The position numbers and the translations under genes are program-made. From assembly GCF_020092905.1 (NCBI RefSeq), contig NZ_JAGSGB010000001.1:620001-684000 (forward strand): a stretch of 64,000 nucleotides of DNA. Reading direction: 5' to 3'. Numbering within the stretch: the stretch's first letter is position 1; every line of letters starts with the position of its first letter. Shown one piece after another: positions 16,867 through 24,414 of the stretch. This stretch comes from Pacificimonas aurantium (GTDB taxonomy: Bacteria; Pseudomonadota; Alphaproteobacteria; Sphingomonadales; Sphingomonadaceae). The notes below the pieces were generated by a model. It was not told the origin of the DNA. It was given only the letters and a program-made list of their open reading frames with translations, and searched no databases.

Positions 16867-17885
16867 GCCCTGATCTCCTGCAGCGCCGCCTCGACATGGG
16901 CGATCGGCGTATCCTTAGAGATTCCATGGCCGAGATTGAAGATATGCGGCCGCCCCGAAAACGCGCCGCGAATTCGGCGGATCGAGTCCGTCAGCGCCGG
17001 ACCTCCGGCAAGCAGAGCCATCGGATCGAGATTCCCCTGCAGAGGAAGGTCCCGGGGAAGCGTCTTCGCCGCCCAGTCGGGATCCACGGTTTCGTCGAGA
17101 CCGAGCGCGTCGATCCCGGTTGCCGCGGCATAATCTGCGAGCCTCGCACCGGCGCCTTTGGGAAAGCCGATTATGGGAAGGCAGGGGTAGTCGCGCCTTA
17201 GCCGGTCGACGATCCGGCGCGTCGGCTCGATCACCCACCGGTCGAACTCGGCCGGGGCAAGCGAGCCCGACCAGCTGTCGAACAGCTGCACCGCCTGTGC
17301 GCCGGCTTCGATCTGGCCGATCAGATAGGCGCTTGTGGTGTCCACCAGCCGCTCGATAAGCAACTCGAACGAAGGGCGGTCGCGATAGGCCATCAGACGC
17401 GCGGGCGCCTGCTCCTTCGTGCCTTCGCCCGCGACCATGTAAGTGGCCACCGTCCAGGGGCTACCGGCAAAGCCGATCAGCGCCGCGCCTTCGGGCAGGT
17501 CGCCCCGCACGAGCCTGACGGTTTCGTAAATCGGTTCGAGCCGTTCGAGCGACGGAGACAGCGATCCGAGATCGGTTTCGTCCACTCGCGGACTGAGACG
17601 CGGCCCCTCGCCCGCCTCGAACCTGAGGTCCTGCCCGAGCGCGTGAGGGACGATGAGAATGTCAGAAAACAGGATTGCGGCGTCGAACCCGAAGCGGCGC
17701 AGCGGCTGGAGGGTCACTTCGGCGGCAGCCGGGGGATCGTAGACGAGATCGAGAAATCCGCCCTTCTCGGCGCGCAGCTCGCGATACTCCGGCAGATAAC
17801 GACCGGCTTGGCGCATGAACCAGACGGGAGGAGGGGAACAGGTCTCGCCCTTGAGAACCTTCAGGAAGGACGGCGTCTCGGCCAA
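16863..17885 (-). CDS. hemE: Uroporphyrinogen decarboxylase HemE
   Basis: A 340-residue HemE that converts uroporphyrinogen III to coproporphyrinogen III. The substrate-binding signature WFMRQAGRYLPEYR (22-35), the catalytic-Asp block FSDILIVPHALG, and the second signature GFAGSPWTVATYM are intact; the C-terminus has HIFNLGHGISKDTP. It starts next to the probable oriC, the position hemE has in Caulobacter, and is transcribed away from it. Confidence 0.97.
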   Translation of the reverse strand: MAETPSFLKVLKGETCSPPPVWFMRQAGRYLPEYRELRAEKGGFLDLVYDPPAAAEVTLQPLRRFGFDAAILFSDILIVPHALGQDLRFEAGEGPRLSPRVDETDLGSLSPSLERLEPIYETVRLVRGDLPEGAALIGFAGSPWTVATYMVAGEGTKEQAPARLMAYRDRPSFELLIERLVDTTSAYLIGQIEAGAQAVQLFDSWSGSLAPAEFDRWVIEPTRRIVDRLRRDYPCLPIIGFPKGAGARLADYAAATGIDALGLDETVDPDWAAKTLPRDLPLQGNLDPMALLAGGPALTDSIRRIRGAFSGRPHIFNLGHGISKDTPIAHVEAALQEIRA

Positions 17886-17938
17886 GCGAACCTCTTTCTC
17901 TTATTTCTTTCTTTAAGAAAGATAGTGGTGGTGATTGG

Positions 17939-17976
17939 GGCTGGGGATCATGGGGCTTATCGATCTATCCCCAGCC
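17939..17976. repeat. Inverted repeat in oriC
   Basis: Two perfect 10-base arms (17939-17948 and 17967-17976) with 18 bases between them. Each arm overlaps a CCCCA-type nonamer that differs from the DnaA box TTATCCACA at two positions, so the pair may be weak DnaA sites facing each other. Confidence 0.55.
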
Positions 17977-18076
17977 TTGCCAACATGGTTCGCAAAGGGG
18001 CGACTCATGAAGGTCTCGCGAGTCGCATTTCTGTAACCTCAAATTTCAACAGGGCAGGTTTGCTGGGCTTCAGACC

Positions 18077-18085
18077 TGTGGACGA
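18077..18085 (-). promoter_or_regulatory. DnaA-box-like site (weak)
   Basis: The plus strand reads TGTGGACGA, matching TGTGGATAA (inverse DnaA box) at seven of nine positions. Confidence 0.45.
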
Positions 18086-18157
18086 CTCGATAATCATTTC
18101 GGTTTGGTGACAACGGCAGGCCTCTTCGCTCGACTTCCGGACCGATTCGGCGGGTAG

Positions 18158-18166
18158 TTTTCCACA
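18158..18166 (+). promoter_or_regulatory. DnaA box
   Basis: TTTTCCACA, one mismatch from the consensus TTATCCACA, within the hemE-ppsR interval. Confidence 0.65.
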
Positions 18167-18201
18167 GGCTTGTCCCCGTCGCGGATGACCGCGGCACGCA
18201 C

Positions 18202-18210
18202 TGTGGTTAA
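18202..18210 (-). promoter_or_regulatory. DnaA box
   Basis: TGTGGTTAA on the plus strand, one mismatch from the inverted consensus TGTGGATAA, 12 bases before the ppsR start. DnaA binding here could couple initiation to ppsR expression. Confidence 0.62.
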
Positions 18211-18221
18211 GGCGGTACTCC

Positions 18222-19043
18222 ATGGCAGAACGCATTCACCTCCACCTGATTTCGGACAGTACCGGCGAGACGCTAGAATCAGTCGCGCGAGCAAGCCTTG
18301 CCCGGTTCGAGGAGGTCGAGGCCGTCAAGCACTTCTGGCCGCTGGTAAGGTCGACCGGCCATCTCGACCGCGTTCTCGAAGATGTCGCCGAGCATCCGGG
18401 ACTGGTCGTGTTCACGCTTGCGACCGGCGAAATCCGGAACCGGCTGGAAGCCGGCTGCGAAGCGCTCGGCATTCCTGCGGTCTCTGCGATCGATCCGGTG
18501 GTAGCCGGGCTCTCCATCATGCTCGGAAAGGCCGCGACGGCCCGACCGGGGCGGCAGCACCGCCTGGACGAGGCCTATTTTGCACGCGTCGAAGCGATCA
18601 ATTACACGATGGCGCATGACGACGGGCAGGGCTCGGAGAACTGGAACGAAGCCGACATCCTGCTGCTGGGCGTGTCGCGCACCTCGAAGACCCCAACAAG
18701 CATCTACCTTGCCAATAAGGGGTTCAAGACGGCGAACTATCCGCTCGTACCCGAGCGCAAACCCCCGCCGATCCTCTTCGAACTGACCAAACCCTTCATC
18801 GTCGGCCTGACGACGACCCCGCACCGGCTGATCGAGGTGCGCCGGAACCGCCTTCTGAGCCTCGCTCAGACTCCCGAGACCGACTATGTCGACGAGGAGA
18901 AGATCAAGCGCGAGGTTGCCGAAGCGCGGCGCCTGTTCGCAGACCGCGGCTGGCCGGTCATCGACGTGACCCGCAAGGCCATCGAGGAAACTGCCGCCGC
19001 GGTCATGCGCCTGATGAACCGGGAAGAAGCGTCGCAGACGTGA
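18222..19043 (+). CDS. ppsR: Pyruvate,phosphate dikinase / PEP synthase regulatory protein (DUF299)
   Basis: A 273-residue bifunctional serine/threonine kinase and pyrophosphorylase of the DUF299 family. It inactivates and reactivates PEP synthase or pyruvate phosphate dikinase by phosphorylating a Thr. The N-terminal HLISDSTGETLESVARA block and the P-loop GVSRTSKTP (150-158), followed by TPTSIYLANKGFKTANYPLVP, are diagnostic. Which of the two targets applies cannot be told here. It is first in the rightward operon from oriC and overlaps maf. Confidence 0.93.
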   Translation: MAERIHLHLISDSTGETLESVARASLARFEEVEAVKHFWPLVRSTGHLDRVLEDVAEHPGLVVFTLATGEIRNRLEAGCEALGIPAVSAIDPVVAGLSIMLGKAATARPGRQHRLDEAYFARVEAINYTMAHDDGQGSENWNEADILLLGVSRTSKTPTSIYLANKGFKTANYPLVPERKPPPILFELTKPFIVGLTTTPHRLIEVRRNRLLSLAQTPETDYVDEEKIKREVAEARRLFADRGWPVIDVTRKAIEETAAAVMRLMNREEASQT

Positions 19044-19651
19044 CCGAGCGCGTTCCCGACCTGATCCTCGGCTCGACAAGCGAATCGCGGCAAGCGCTGC
19101 TGCGCGCCGCAGGCGTGGAGTTCACAGCCATTGCTCCTCAGGTCGACGAGGAGATGCTGAAGGCGTCCTTGAGGAGGGAGGGGTTGGCGCCCCGAGATCA
19201 GGCCGATGCGCTGGCCGAGGCAAAGGCGGTGAAAGTATCTCGCCGCCGGCCCGGTGCGCTGGTGCTCGGCGGCGACCAGATTCTCGAGACCGAAGATGGC
19301 CGCGCTCTCGACAAGGCGGAGGATATGGCGGCGCTGCGCGCGCAGTTGATGGACCTTCGCGCAAAGCCTCACCTGCTCCGCTCGGCGCTTGTCATCGCCG
19401 AAAATGGCGAACCCGTCTGGCGGCACCTCGATTCCGCGCGCCTCTGGGTACGCCCGTTCAGCGAGGAGTGGCTCGACGACTATCTGGCGACCGAAGGCGA
19501 AAAGCTCCTGTGGGGCGTTGGCGGTTACCGTATCGAAGAGCGCGGCGCGCAGCTGTTCGAGCGCGTGCAGGGCGACCAGTTCACCATTCGCGGCCTGCCG
19601 CTGTTTCCGCTGCTCTCCTATCTGCGAATTCGCGGAGTCATCGCCTCATGA
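19040..19651 (+). CDS. maf: Maf family nucleotide pyrophosphatase (YceF-like)
   Basis: A 203-residue Maf protein. The N-terminal LGSTSESRQALLRAAGVEF replaces the standard SxSPRR by STSESR, and the catalytic-Asp motif reads LVLGGDQILETEDG, the GxDQ form of YceF-type Maf proteins that hydrolyse 7-methyl-GTP. A second Maf at 50949 is of the other type. The GTG start overlaps ppsR by 4 bases and the stop overlaps aroE (ATGA). Confidence 0.88.
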   Translation: MTERVPDLILGSTSESRQALLRAAGVEFTAIAPQVDEEMLKASLRREGLAPRDQADALAEAKAVKVSRRRPGALVLGGDQILETEDGRALDKAEDMAALRAQLMDLRAKPHLLRSALVIAENGEPVWRHLDSARLWVRPFSEEWLDDYLATEGEKLLWGVGGYRIEERGAQLFERVQGDQFTIRGLPLFPLLSYLRIRGVIAS

Positions 19652-20487
19652 ACTGGCGCGAGCTTCCGCCTGCGGGGCGGCCCTATGCGGAGGTGATCGG
19701 CGATCCGATCTCTCATTCGAAATCTCCCGACATCCATGGCTTCTGGCTCGAACGGCTGGGCATCGACGCGGCTTACCGCCACGCCCATGTGCCTGCTGAG
19801 GACCTGGAGGCGTATTTCGATGCGCGCAGGAAGGATCCCGAATGGCGCGGGTGCAACGCAACGCTCCCTCACAAACTGGCGGCTTTGCGGCTTGCCGACC
19901 GCCGGAGCGCGGGCGCCGAAGCGGTTGGGGCGGCCAACTGCATCATGCCAGCGGGCGACGGGGCGCTGCTGTCGGACAATAGCGACGTGGGCGGGTTCCT
20001 GGAGCCGCTTGGCCGCGACAATCTCGTTGGCAAGCGCGCGGCGGTGATCGGAGCGGGAGGAGCGGCGCGTGCCGTGGTGTACGCACTCGCGAACCGCGGA
20101 GCCGACCGGATCACCGTCCTTAACCGTACGCCTGCGAAGGCGCGTGCGCTCGTCGACGAATTGGCACCGGGCAGGGGCGACGCTGCCGGCATCGATGCTG
20201 GCCTCGTGCCTGCGGACCTCCTCGTCAACGCATCCAGCCTCGGCATGACGGGTCAGGCGCCGCTGAAACTCGATTTGTCTCCGCTGCTGCCGGGCGCGAC
20301 GGTGTACGACATCGTTTACGCGCCGCTCGACACCGCCCTTCTGCAGGATGCGCGCGCCCGCGGCCTTGTTACCATCGATGGCTTGTCGATGCTGATCGGG
20401 CAGGCGAGATCGGCCTTCTCGATGTTTTTCGGAAGGGAACCGGCCATGACCGACGACAAGCTGCTGCGGCAGCGGCTGACCGCGTGA
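19648..20487 (+). CDS. aroE: Shikimate dehydrogenase AroE
   Basis: A 279-residue NADP-dependent shikimate dehydrogenase for aromatic amino-acid synthesis. The substrate domain has VIGDPISHSKSPDIHGFWL and GCNATLPHKLAAL with the catalytic Lys; GAANCI and the SDNSDVGGF motif follow. The nucleotide-binding domain has VIGAGGAARAVVYAL and NRTPAKA. The C-terminus contains the LIGQARSAF segment. The ATG overlaps maf, and the stop overlaps the coaE start. Confidence 0.96.
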   Translation: MNWRELPPAGRPYAEVIGDPISHSKSPDIHGFWLERLGIDAAYRHAHVPAEDLEAYFDARRKDPEWRGCNATLPHKLAALRLADRRSAGAEAVGAANCIMPAGDGALLSDNSDVGGFLEPLGRDNLVGKRAAVIGAGGAARAVVYALANRGADRITVLNRTPAKARALVDELAPGRGDAAGIDAGLVPADLLVNASSLGMTGQAPLKLDLSPLLPGATVYDIVYAPLDTALLQDARARGLVTIDGLSMLIGQARSAFSMFFGREPAMTDDKLLRQRLTA

Positions 20488-21131
20488 AACTGATCGGACT
20501 CACCGGCTCGATCGGTATGGGCAAGTCGACGATCGCCGGATTCTTTCGCGCCGAACGCGTGCCGGTCTTCGACGCCGACGCGGAAGTGCATCGGCTACAG
20601 GCCCCCGGCGGACGCGCGCTGGCTTTGATAGAAGAGGCATTTCCGGGCGTCGTCGTCGACGGTCGTCTGGACCGCGCTGCGCTTGGCAAGGCGGTCTTCG
20701 GCGATACCGAGGCGCTTCGCCGTCTCGAACGGATCATGCATCCGCTGGTCGGCGATGCGCAGGCCCGCTTTCTGCGCCGGTACAGACAGGCGCGGACACC
20801 CTTTGCCGTGCTCGATATTCCGCTTCTCTATGAGAAGGGCGGGTGGGAGCGCGTCGACGGAGTCGTCGTGGTGTCCGCACCGCCGCACGTCCAGCGCGCG
20901 CGGGTCATGGCCCGCCCCGGTATGACCCGCGAAAAGTTCGAGAATATCGTTGCGCGGCAGGTCCCCGATGCGGAAAAGCGTCGCCGCGCCGACTTCGTGA
21001 TCGAAACGGGGCTTGGGAAGCGGCGCAGCCGGCTGGCAGTGAGTAGTCTCACCGCTTGCCTCAAGCGCCATAGCGTAGAATATTGCCGGAAATGCGAGAG
21101 ATCGTCTTCGATACCGAAACGACGGGCGTAG
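20484..21131 (+). CDS. coaE: Dephospho-CoA kinase CoaE
   Basis: A 215-residue kinase for the last step of coenzyme A synthesis. The P-loop GLTGSIGMGKST (5-16), the DADAEVHRL block, and IPLLYEKGGWERVDGVVVVSAPPHVQRARVMARPGMT are standard. The last 13 codons overlap the start of dnaQ in another frame and give a basic, Ser/Cys-rich tail (CRKCERSSSIPKRRA) unlike the usual end of the family, so the C-terminal extension may have arisen by loss of an earlier stop. The GTG start overlaps aroE. Confidence 0.93.
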   Translation: MKLIGLTGSIGMGKSTIAGFFRAERVPVFDADAEVHRLQAPGGRALALIEEAFPGVVVDGRLDRAALGKAVFGDTEALRRLERIMHPLVGDAQARFLRRYRQARTPFAVLDIPLLYEKGGWERVDGVVVVSAPPHVQRARVMARPGMTREKFENIVARQVPDAEKRRRADFVIETGLGKRRSRLAVSSLTACLKRHSVEYCRKCERSSSIPKRRA

Positions 21132-21793
21132 ACCCGGACGAGGGCCACAGGATTTGTGAGATCGGCGCGGTGGAGCTTCTCGGGCAGATGCCGACGGGAC
21201 GCACCTTCCATGCCCTGATCAATCCATGCCGCGACATGCCCGCCGAGGCCGCACGCATTCACGGCCACACCAACGAGAGCCTGGCCGACAAGCCTGTGTT
21301 CGCGGCGATCGTGAAGGATTTCCTGGAGTTTATCGGCACCGATACGAAGCTGGTGGCGCACAATGCGATGTTCGACCTGGGCTTCGTGAACAGGGAGCTT
21401 ACCCTGTGCGGTCACGACCCCCTGCCGGTGGAGCGGATCGTCGACACGTTGGCCATCGCGCGTGAGAAATTTCCAGGCAAGGGCCATACGCTCGATGCCC
21501 TGTGCAACCGTTTCAGCATCGACCTGACCCGACGCGAGAAGCATGGAGCCCTGCTGGATTCCGAACTTCTCGCCGGCGTCTATGTCGAACTTATGGGGGG
21601 ACGGCAGCGCGGCATGGCGCTCGGGGGTCCCGAGGAGGACCAGCCGGGCGACCGCGTTTATGCACGCGCGCCCGTTCGCGACTGGCCGGTGCGAATTTTT
21701 TCTCCCTCCGAGGAGGAAAAGGAGCGCCACCGCGCGTTCCTGTCCCAGCTTGGCGATCCGCTCTGGGCTGAGGTGCCCGGCTTTCGCCACTGA
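21092..21793 (+). CDS. dnaQ: DNA polymerase III subunit epsilon DnaQ
   Basis: A 233-residue proofreading exonuclease. The DEDDh motifs are DTETTG (residues 7-12), HNAMFDLGFVNREL (ExoII) and HGALLDSELLAGVY (ExoIII, with the catalytic His). The C-terminal segment would contact the polymerase subunit. I chose ATG at 21092 (MREIVFDTETTG, the family norm) over an upstream TTG at 21083. The first 40 bases overlap coaE. It is close to oriC, as in other alphaproteobacteria. Confidence 0.96.
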   Translation: MREIVFDTETTGVDPDEGHRICEIGAVELLGQMPTGRTFHALINPCRDMPAEAARIHGHTNESLADKPVFAAIVKDFLEFIGTDTKLVAHNAMFDLGFVNRELTLCGHDPLPVERIVDTLAIAREKFPGKGHTLDALCNRFSIDLTRREKHGALLDSELLAGVYVELMGGRQRGMALGGPEEDQPGDRVYARAPVRDWPVRIFSPSEEEKERHRAFLSQLGDPLWAEVPGFRH

Positions 21794-21813
21794 ATCACAG
21801 AAGGAGACCACGC

Positions 21814-22383
21814 ATGGATATCCGCGTTTCGGGCCACCAGCTCGACGTCGGGGAGGCACTGACCGCGCACGCCGAAGGGCGCATGGGCGACCTGGCCGAA
21901 AAATTCTCCGTGGGGGTGACCGGCTCGACCGTTACGCTCGCGCCGGGCCCGCACGAGCATGAATTCGATGCCACCATTGTCGTGCAGCTGGCCCAGGGCC
22001 TGCTGATGAAGTCGCATGCGCATGCGTATCAGAGCGCGCAGGCGGCGTTCGAAGGCGCGTATGAGCGGATCGAGAAGCAGCTGCGGCGCTACAAGCGCAA
22101 ATTGCGCGACCGTGAGCGCAAGAAGCCGGAAGCTGCGGCGGTCGAATCCACCTATCGCGTTCTCCAGAGCCACCCCGAAGAAGACGAGGTGCCCGAAGAC
22201 GACGCGCCGCTTATCATCGCGGATATGGACGAGCATATTCCCGAGGTGAGCGTTTCCGACGCGGTGATGATGCTCGACCTGAAGCACACCCCCGCTCTCA
22301 TGTTCCGCAATGGCCAGACCGGTTCGCTGAACATGGTTTACCGCCGTACGGACGGCCATATCGGCTGGGTCGAGCCGAAATAA
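21814..22383 (+). CDS. hpf: Ribosome hibernation promoting factor (long form)
   Basis: A 189-residue long HPF. The N-terminal domain (MDIRVSGHQLDVGEALTAHAEGRMGDLAEKF, then the basic helix KQLRRYKRKLRDRERKK around 85-110) fits the 30S tRNA and mRNA channel. The C-terminal dimerisation domain (SVSDAVMMLDLKHTPALMFRNGQTGSLNMVYRRTDGHIGWVEP) allows 100S formation. It shuts down ribosomes in stationary phase. A GAAGGAGA site precedes the ATG, 20 bases after dnaQ. Confidence 0.93.
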   Translation: MDIRVSGHQLDVGEALTAHAEGRMGDLAEKFSVGVTGSTVTLAPGPHEHEFDATIVVQLAQGLLMKSHAHAYQSAQAAFEGAYERIEKQLRRYKRKLRDRERKKPEAAAVESTYRVLQSHPEEDEVPEDDAPLIIADMDEHIPEVSVSDAVMMLDLKHTPALMFRNGQTGSLNMVYRRTDGHIGWVEPK

Positions 22384-22392
22384 GGGCCCGCA

Positions 22393-22728
22393 ATGGGACA
22401 TGCCATGGATGACAAGGACGATTCCCCGCGGCGGGATGACGAGCGCGCGGGGCCGCGCCGGCGCGTATTGTTTCGCGGTGAGCTGCTGACCGGCTCGGGC
22501 CCGGTGGCCTGTACGGTCGTCGACGTAAGCGCCGGCGGCGCGCGGATCAGGACCGACACCCCGCTGGAGCCCGGCGCTCCCGTCACTCTGACGGTGCCGG
22601 GCCATCCCGACTTCCAGGGCGTGATCGCCTGGGGCAATGACGGAAAGGCCGGGGTGGCCTTTCTCGACATCGCTCCGCGCAATCTCGACCGGTGGGGAGA
22701 GCTGGCGGCGACCCTGAAGCTGTCATGA
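22393..22728 (+). CDS. PilZ domain protein
   Basis: A 111-residue single-domain protein. The RxxxR motif (PRRRVLFRG, about 21-29) and the [D/N]xSxxG motif (DVSAGGARIRTD, about 44-55) of PilZ domains are both present, so it probably binds cyclic di-GMP, though partner and output are unknown. The start at 22393 and a second Met five residues later are both possible. It overlaps the next gene by 4 bases. Confidence 0.85.
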   Translation: MGHAMDDKDDSPRRDDERAGPRRRVLFRGELLTGSGPVACTVVDVSAGGARIRTDTPLEPGAPVTLTVPGHPDFQGVIAWGNDGKAGVAFLDIAPRNLDRWGELAATLKLS

Positions 22729-23192
22729 CGACCGACAAGCATTTGCGCGCGCTGGAGCGGCTGTATCATGCCGCACCGATCAACCGCAGCTTCCCTTCCA
22801 AGCTGAGCCTGCCCGCGCTCGGCGAGTCTCGGCTGGAATTCGAAGTCTCGGAAGAGCATTTCCACGCTGCCGGGGCTGCGCACGGCACGATCTATTTCAA
22901 GATGCTCGACGATGCGGCCTTCTACGCCGTCAATACCGCCGTGGAAGATGTCTTCATCCTGACGACCGCCTTCAACCTTCATATGGAGCGGCCGGTCCCG
23001 GCGGGACGGGTCTGGGCGGAAGGGCGCATGGTCAGCGGACGGCGCCGCCTGTTCGTCGGCGAAAGCCGCCTGCTGACGGAGGACGGCGAGGAGATTGCCC
23101 GCGGGACGGGGACGTTTATGCGCTCGAAAATCCCCTTGGTTACGCTGACGGGTTATCGTGAAAGTGACGATATGGCGGGCGACTCCAACTGA
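22725..23192 (+). CDS. PaaI-like hotdog thioesterase
   Basis: A 155-residue 4HBT-type hotdog protein. The conserved helix block HFHAAGAAHGTIYFKMLDDAAFYAVNT (about residues 46-72) contains the HGxxxFxxxDxA pattern, followed by strands FILTTAFNLHMERPVPAGRVWAEG. Such enzymes hydrolyse acyl-CoA thioesters; the substrate cannot be told. The ATG at 22725 overlaps the PilZ stop (ATGA), and its TGA overlaps the CTG start of DUF1491. Confidence 0.85.
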   Translation: MTTDKHLRALERLYHAAPINRSFPSKLSLPALGESRLEFEVSEEHFHAAGAAHGTIYFKMLDDAAFYAVNTAVEDVFILTTAFNLHMERPVPAGRVWAEGRMVSGRRRLFVGESRLLTEDGEEIARGTGTFMRSKIPLVTLTGYRESDDMAGDSN

Positions 23193-23530
23193 ACGATCGG
23201 CTGCCGACGAAGCTATGGGTCGACGGACTGCGGCGCCGCCTCGCGGCCGAGGGCGAGTTCGTCACCATCCTGCGTAAGGGTGACGAGGGCGCCGGAGCCG
23301 TCATACTGGTCCTCCGGTCGCGTGCGGGAGAGGTCTCGCTGTTCAGCCGCACCAATCTGGGCGATGGTAGCACCGAGTGGCGTCCGCTGTCGGACGAGCT
23401 GCCCGAAAATGACGATAAGTTGCGGGAAATACTTACGAAACAGATCCGGTTCGATCCCGATTTATGGGTCGTTGAACTGGATGTCGCTGATCCTGCACGG
23501 TTCATCGTGGATTTGGCTTCGATGAATTGA
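23189..23530 (+). CDS. DUF1491 family protein, CTG start
   Basis: A 113-residue protein reading (M)NDRLPTKLWVDGLRRRLAAEGEF, then VTILRKGDEGAGAVILVLRSRAGEVSLFSRTN and a C-terminal KQIRFDPDLWVVELDV block, the pattern of DUF1491, a small alphaproteobacterial family of unknown role. Between the in-frame stop at 23165 and codon LRE near 23420 there is no ATG, GTG or TTG. CTG at 23189 overlaps the upstream stop as CTGA and falls exactly where relatives begin. Expression probably depends on translation of the thioesterase gene. Confidence 0.82.
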   Translation: MNDRLPTKLWVDGLRRRLAAEGEFVTILRKGDEGAGAVILVLRSRAGEVSLFSRTNLGDGSTEWRPLSDELPENDDKLREILTKQIRFDPDLWVVELDVADPARFIVDLASMN

Positions 23531-23684
23531 CCCTGTGTATTCGTTCATCATATCAGCGCTGCAACACAGTGGAGCGCGGGGTGCGTTCCTGACGCGAACC
23601 GAAACAGTCAAGGCGACGCCAGACTAAAGCTTAGGCAAGATTTTACAAACGCCGGGCTGTTCGAAGCACAGGACTTATACTGAC

Positions 23685-24329
23685 ATGCTGAAATCCAAGC
23701 GGGCCGTCGCAGCGGCCATGGCCGCTCTCGGCCTGATGGCTGCCGCCGATCTTCCGACCGACATTCAGACGACGCCTGATCTGCAGGCTGCCGGCGCCGT
23801 CGATGCTGCCATCGACGCGACCGCGGGCCTCGAGCCCGAACTCGCCGTAGCCGCGGAAGCCGTCGAATATGAAGCGCCGATCTTCGTCGAAAGTTCCGAA
23901 ACCGACGTCACGCTCGGCACGCTCGTCGACAACATCGTCGACTATGGCGGGGTCGAACTCGACGAAGAAATGCGCTGCCTTGCAAGCGCCGTCTATAACG
24001 AAGCCCGCGGCGAGCCGCTGGAGGGTCAGCTTGCGGTGGCGCAGGTGGTCCTGAACCGCGCGGAGGATTCGCGTTGGCCGGACACCATTTGCGGCGTCGT
24101 CTATCAGCGCTACCAGTTCAGCTTCACCTTCGACGGCAAGCCCGACTTCCCGAATTCCGAGCGTCCGACCTGGCAGCGCGCGAAGGCCGTCGCCATTGTC
24201 GCTGCGACGGAGAACTGGGACGATGTGACCGAGAAGGCTGTCTATTATCACGCCGACTATGTCAGCCCGAAATGGCGCACGGCGTTCCGCCAGACGGCCA
24301 ATATCGGCCGGCACATCTTCTACCGGTAA
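23685..24329 (+). CDS. Cell wall hydrolase, SleB/Hydrolase_2 family
   Basis: A 214-residue exported protein. An N-terminal basic/hydrophobic signal (residues 1-22) and an Ala-rich low-complexity segment precede a SleB-type domain from about 90. That domain starts LDEEMRCLASAVYNEARGEPLEGQLAVAQVVLNRA, with the catalytic Glu in YNEARGE, then CGVVYQRYQFSFTFDG. It would cleave peptidoglycan glycan strands. A 154-base upstream gap probably holds its promoter, and a strong terminator follows. Confidence 0.9.
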   Translation: MLKSKRAVAAAMAALGLMAAADLPTDIQTTPDLQAAGAVDAAIDATAGLEPELAVAAEAVEYEAPIFVESSETDVTLGTLVDNIVDYGGVELDEEMRCLASAVYNEARGEPLEGQLAVAQVVLNRAEDSRWPDTICGVVYQRYQFSFTFDGKPDFPNSERPTWQRAKAVAIVAATENWDDVTEKAVYYHADYVSPKWRTAFRQTANIGRHIFYR

Positions 24330-24359
24330 GCCTTGCCAAGCAGAACTGATCCAAGCGAG

Positions 24360-24388
24360 GGGCGGCTGTTAGGCCGCCCTTTTCTTTT
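24360..24388 (+). terminator. Rho-independent terminator after the SleB-like gene
   Basis: Perfect 7-bp stem GGGCGGC (24360-24366) with GCCGCCC (24373-24379), loop TGTTAG, followed by TTTTCTTTT. It is the clearest intrinsic terminator in the window and ends the operon read rightward from oriC. Confidence 0.9.
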
Positions 24389-24414
24389 GCCGATGTTCCG
24401 CTAATGTTCCCGCC

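Larger units (their letters stand above)
17886..18221. other. oriC: Probable chromosomal replication origin (oriC)
   Basis: A 336-bp gene-free interval between divergent hemE and ppsR, the conserved oriC location in Caulobacter and other alphaproteobacteria. Its hemE side is an AT/pyrimidine-rich tract (17889-17924, with the interrupted palindrome CTTTCTT-T-AAGAAAG). Next is an inverted repeat, GGCTGGGGAT (17939-17948) and ATCCCCAGCC (17967-17976). The ppsR side carries DnaA-box-like nonamers at 18077, 18158 and 18202. Genes on both sides read outward, and parS sites lie 8-10 kb away. Functional proof is lacking. Confidence 0.82.

Noticed and set aside
20484-21131. Frameshift between coaE and dnaQ
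   Set aside because: Both frames are complete with their own start and motifs; the overlap is a real two-frame overlap, not a fusion.
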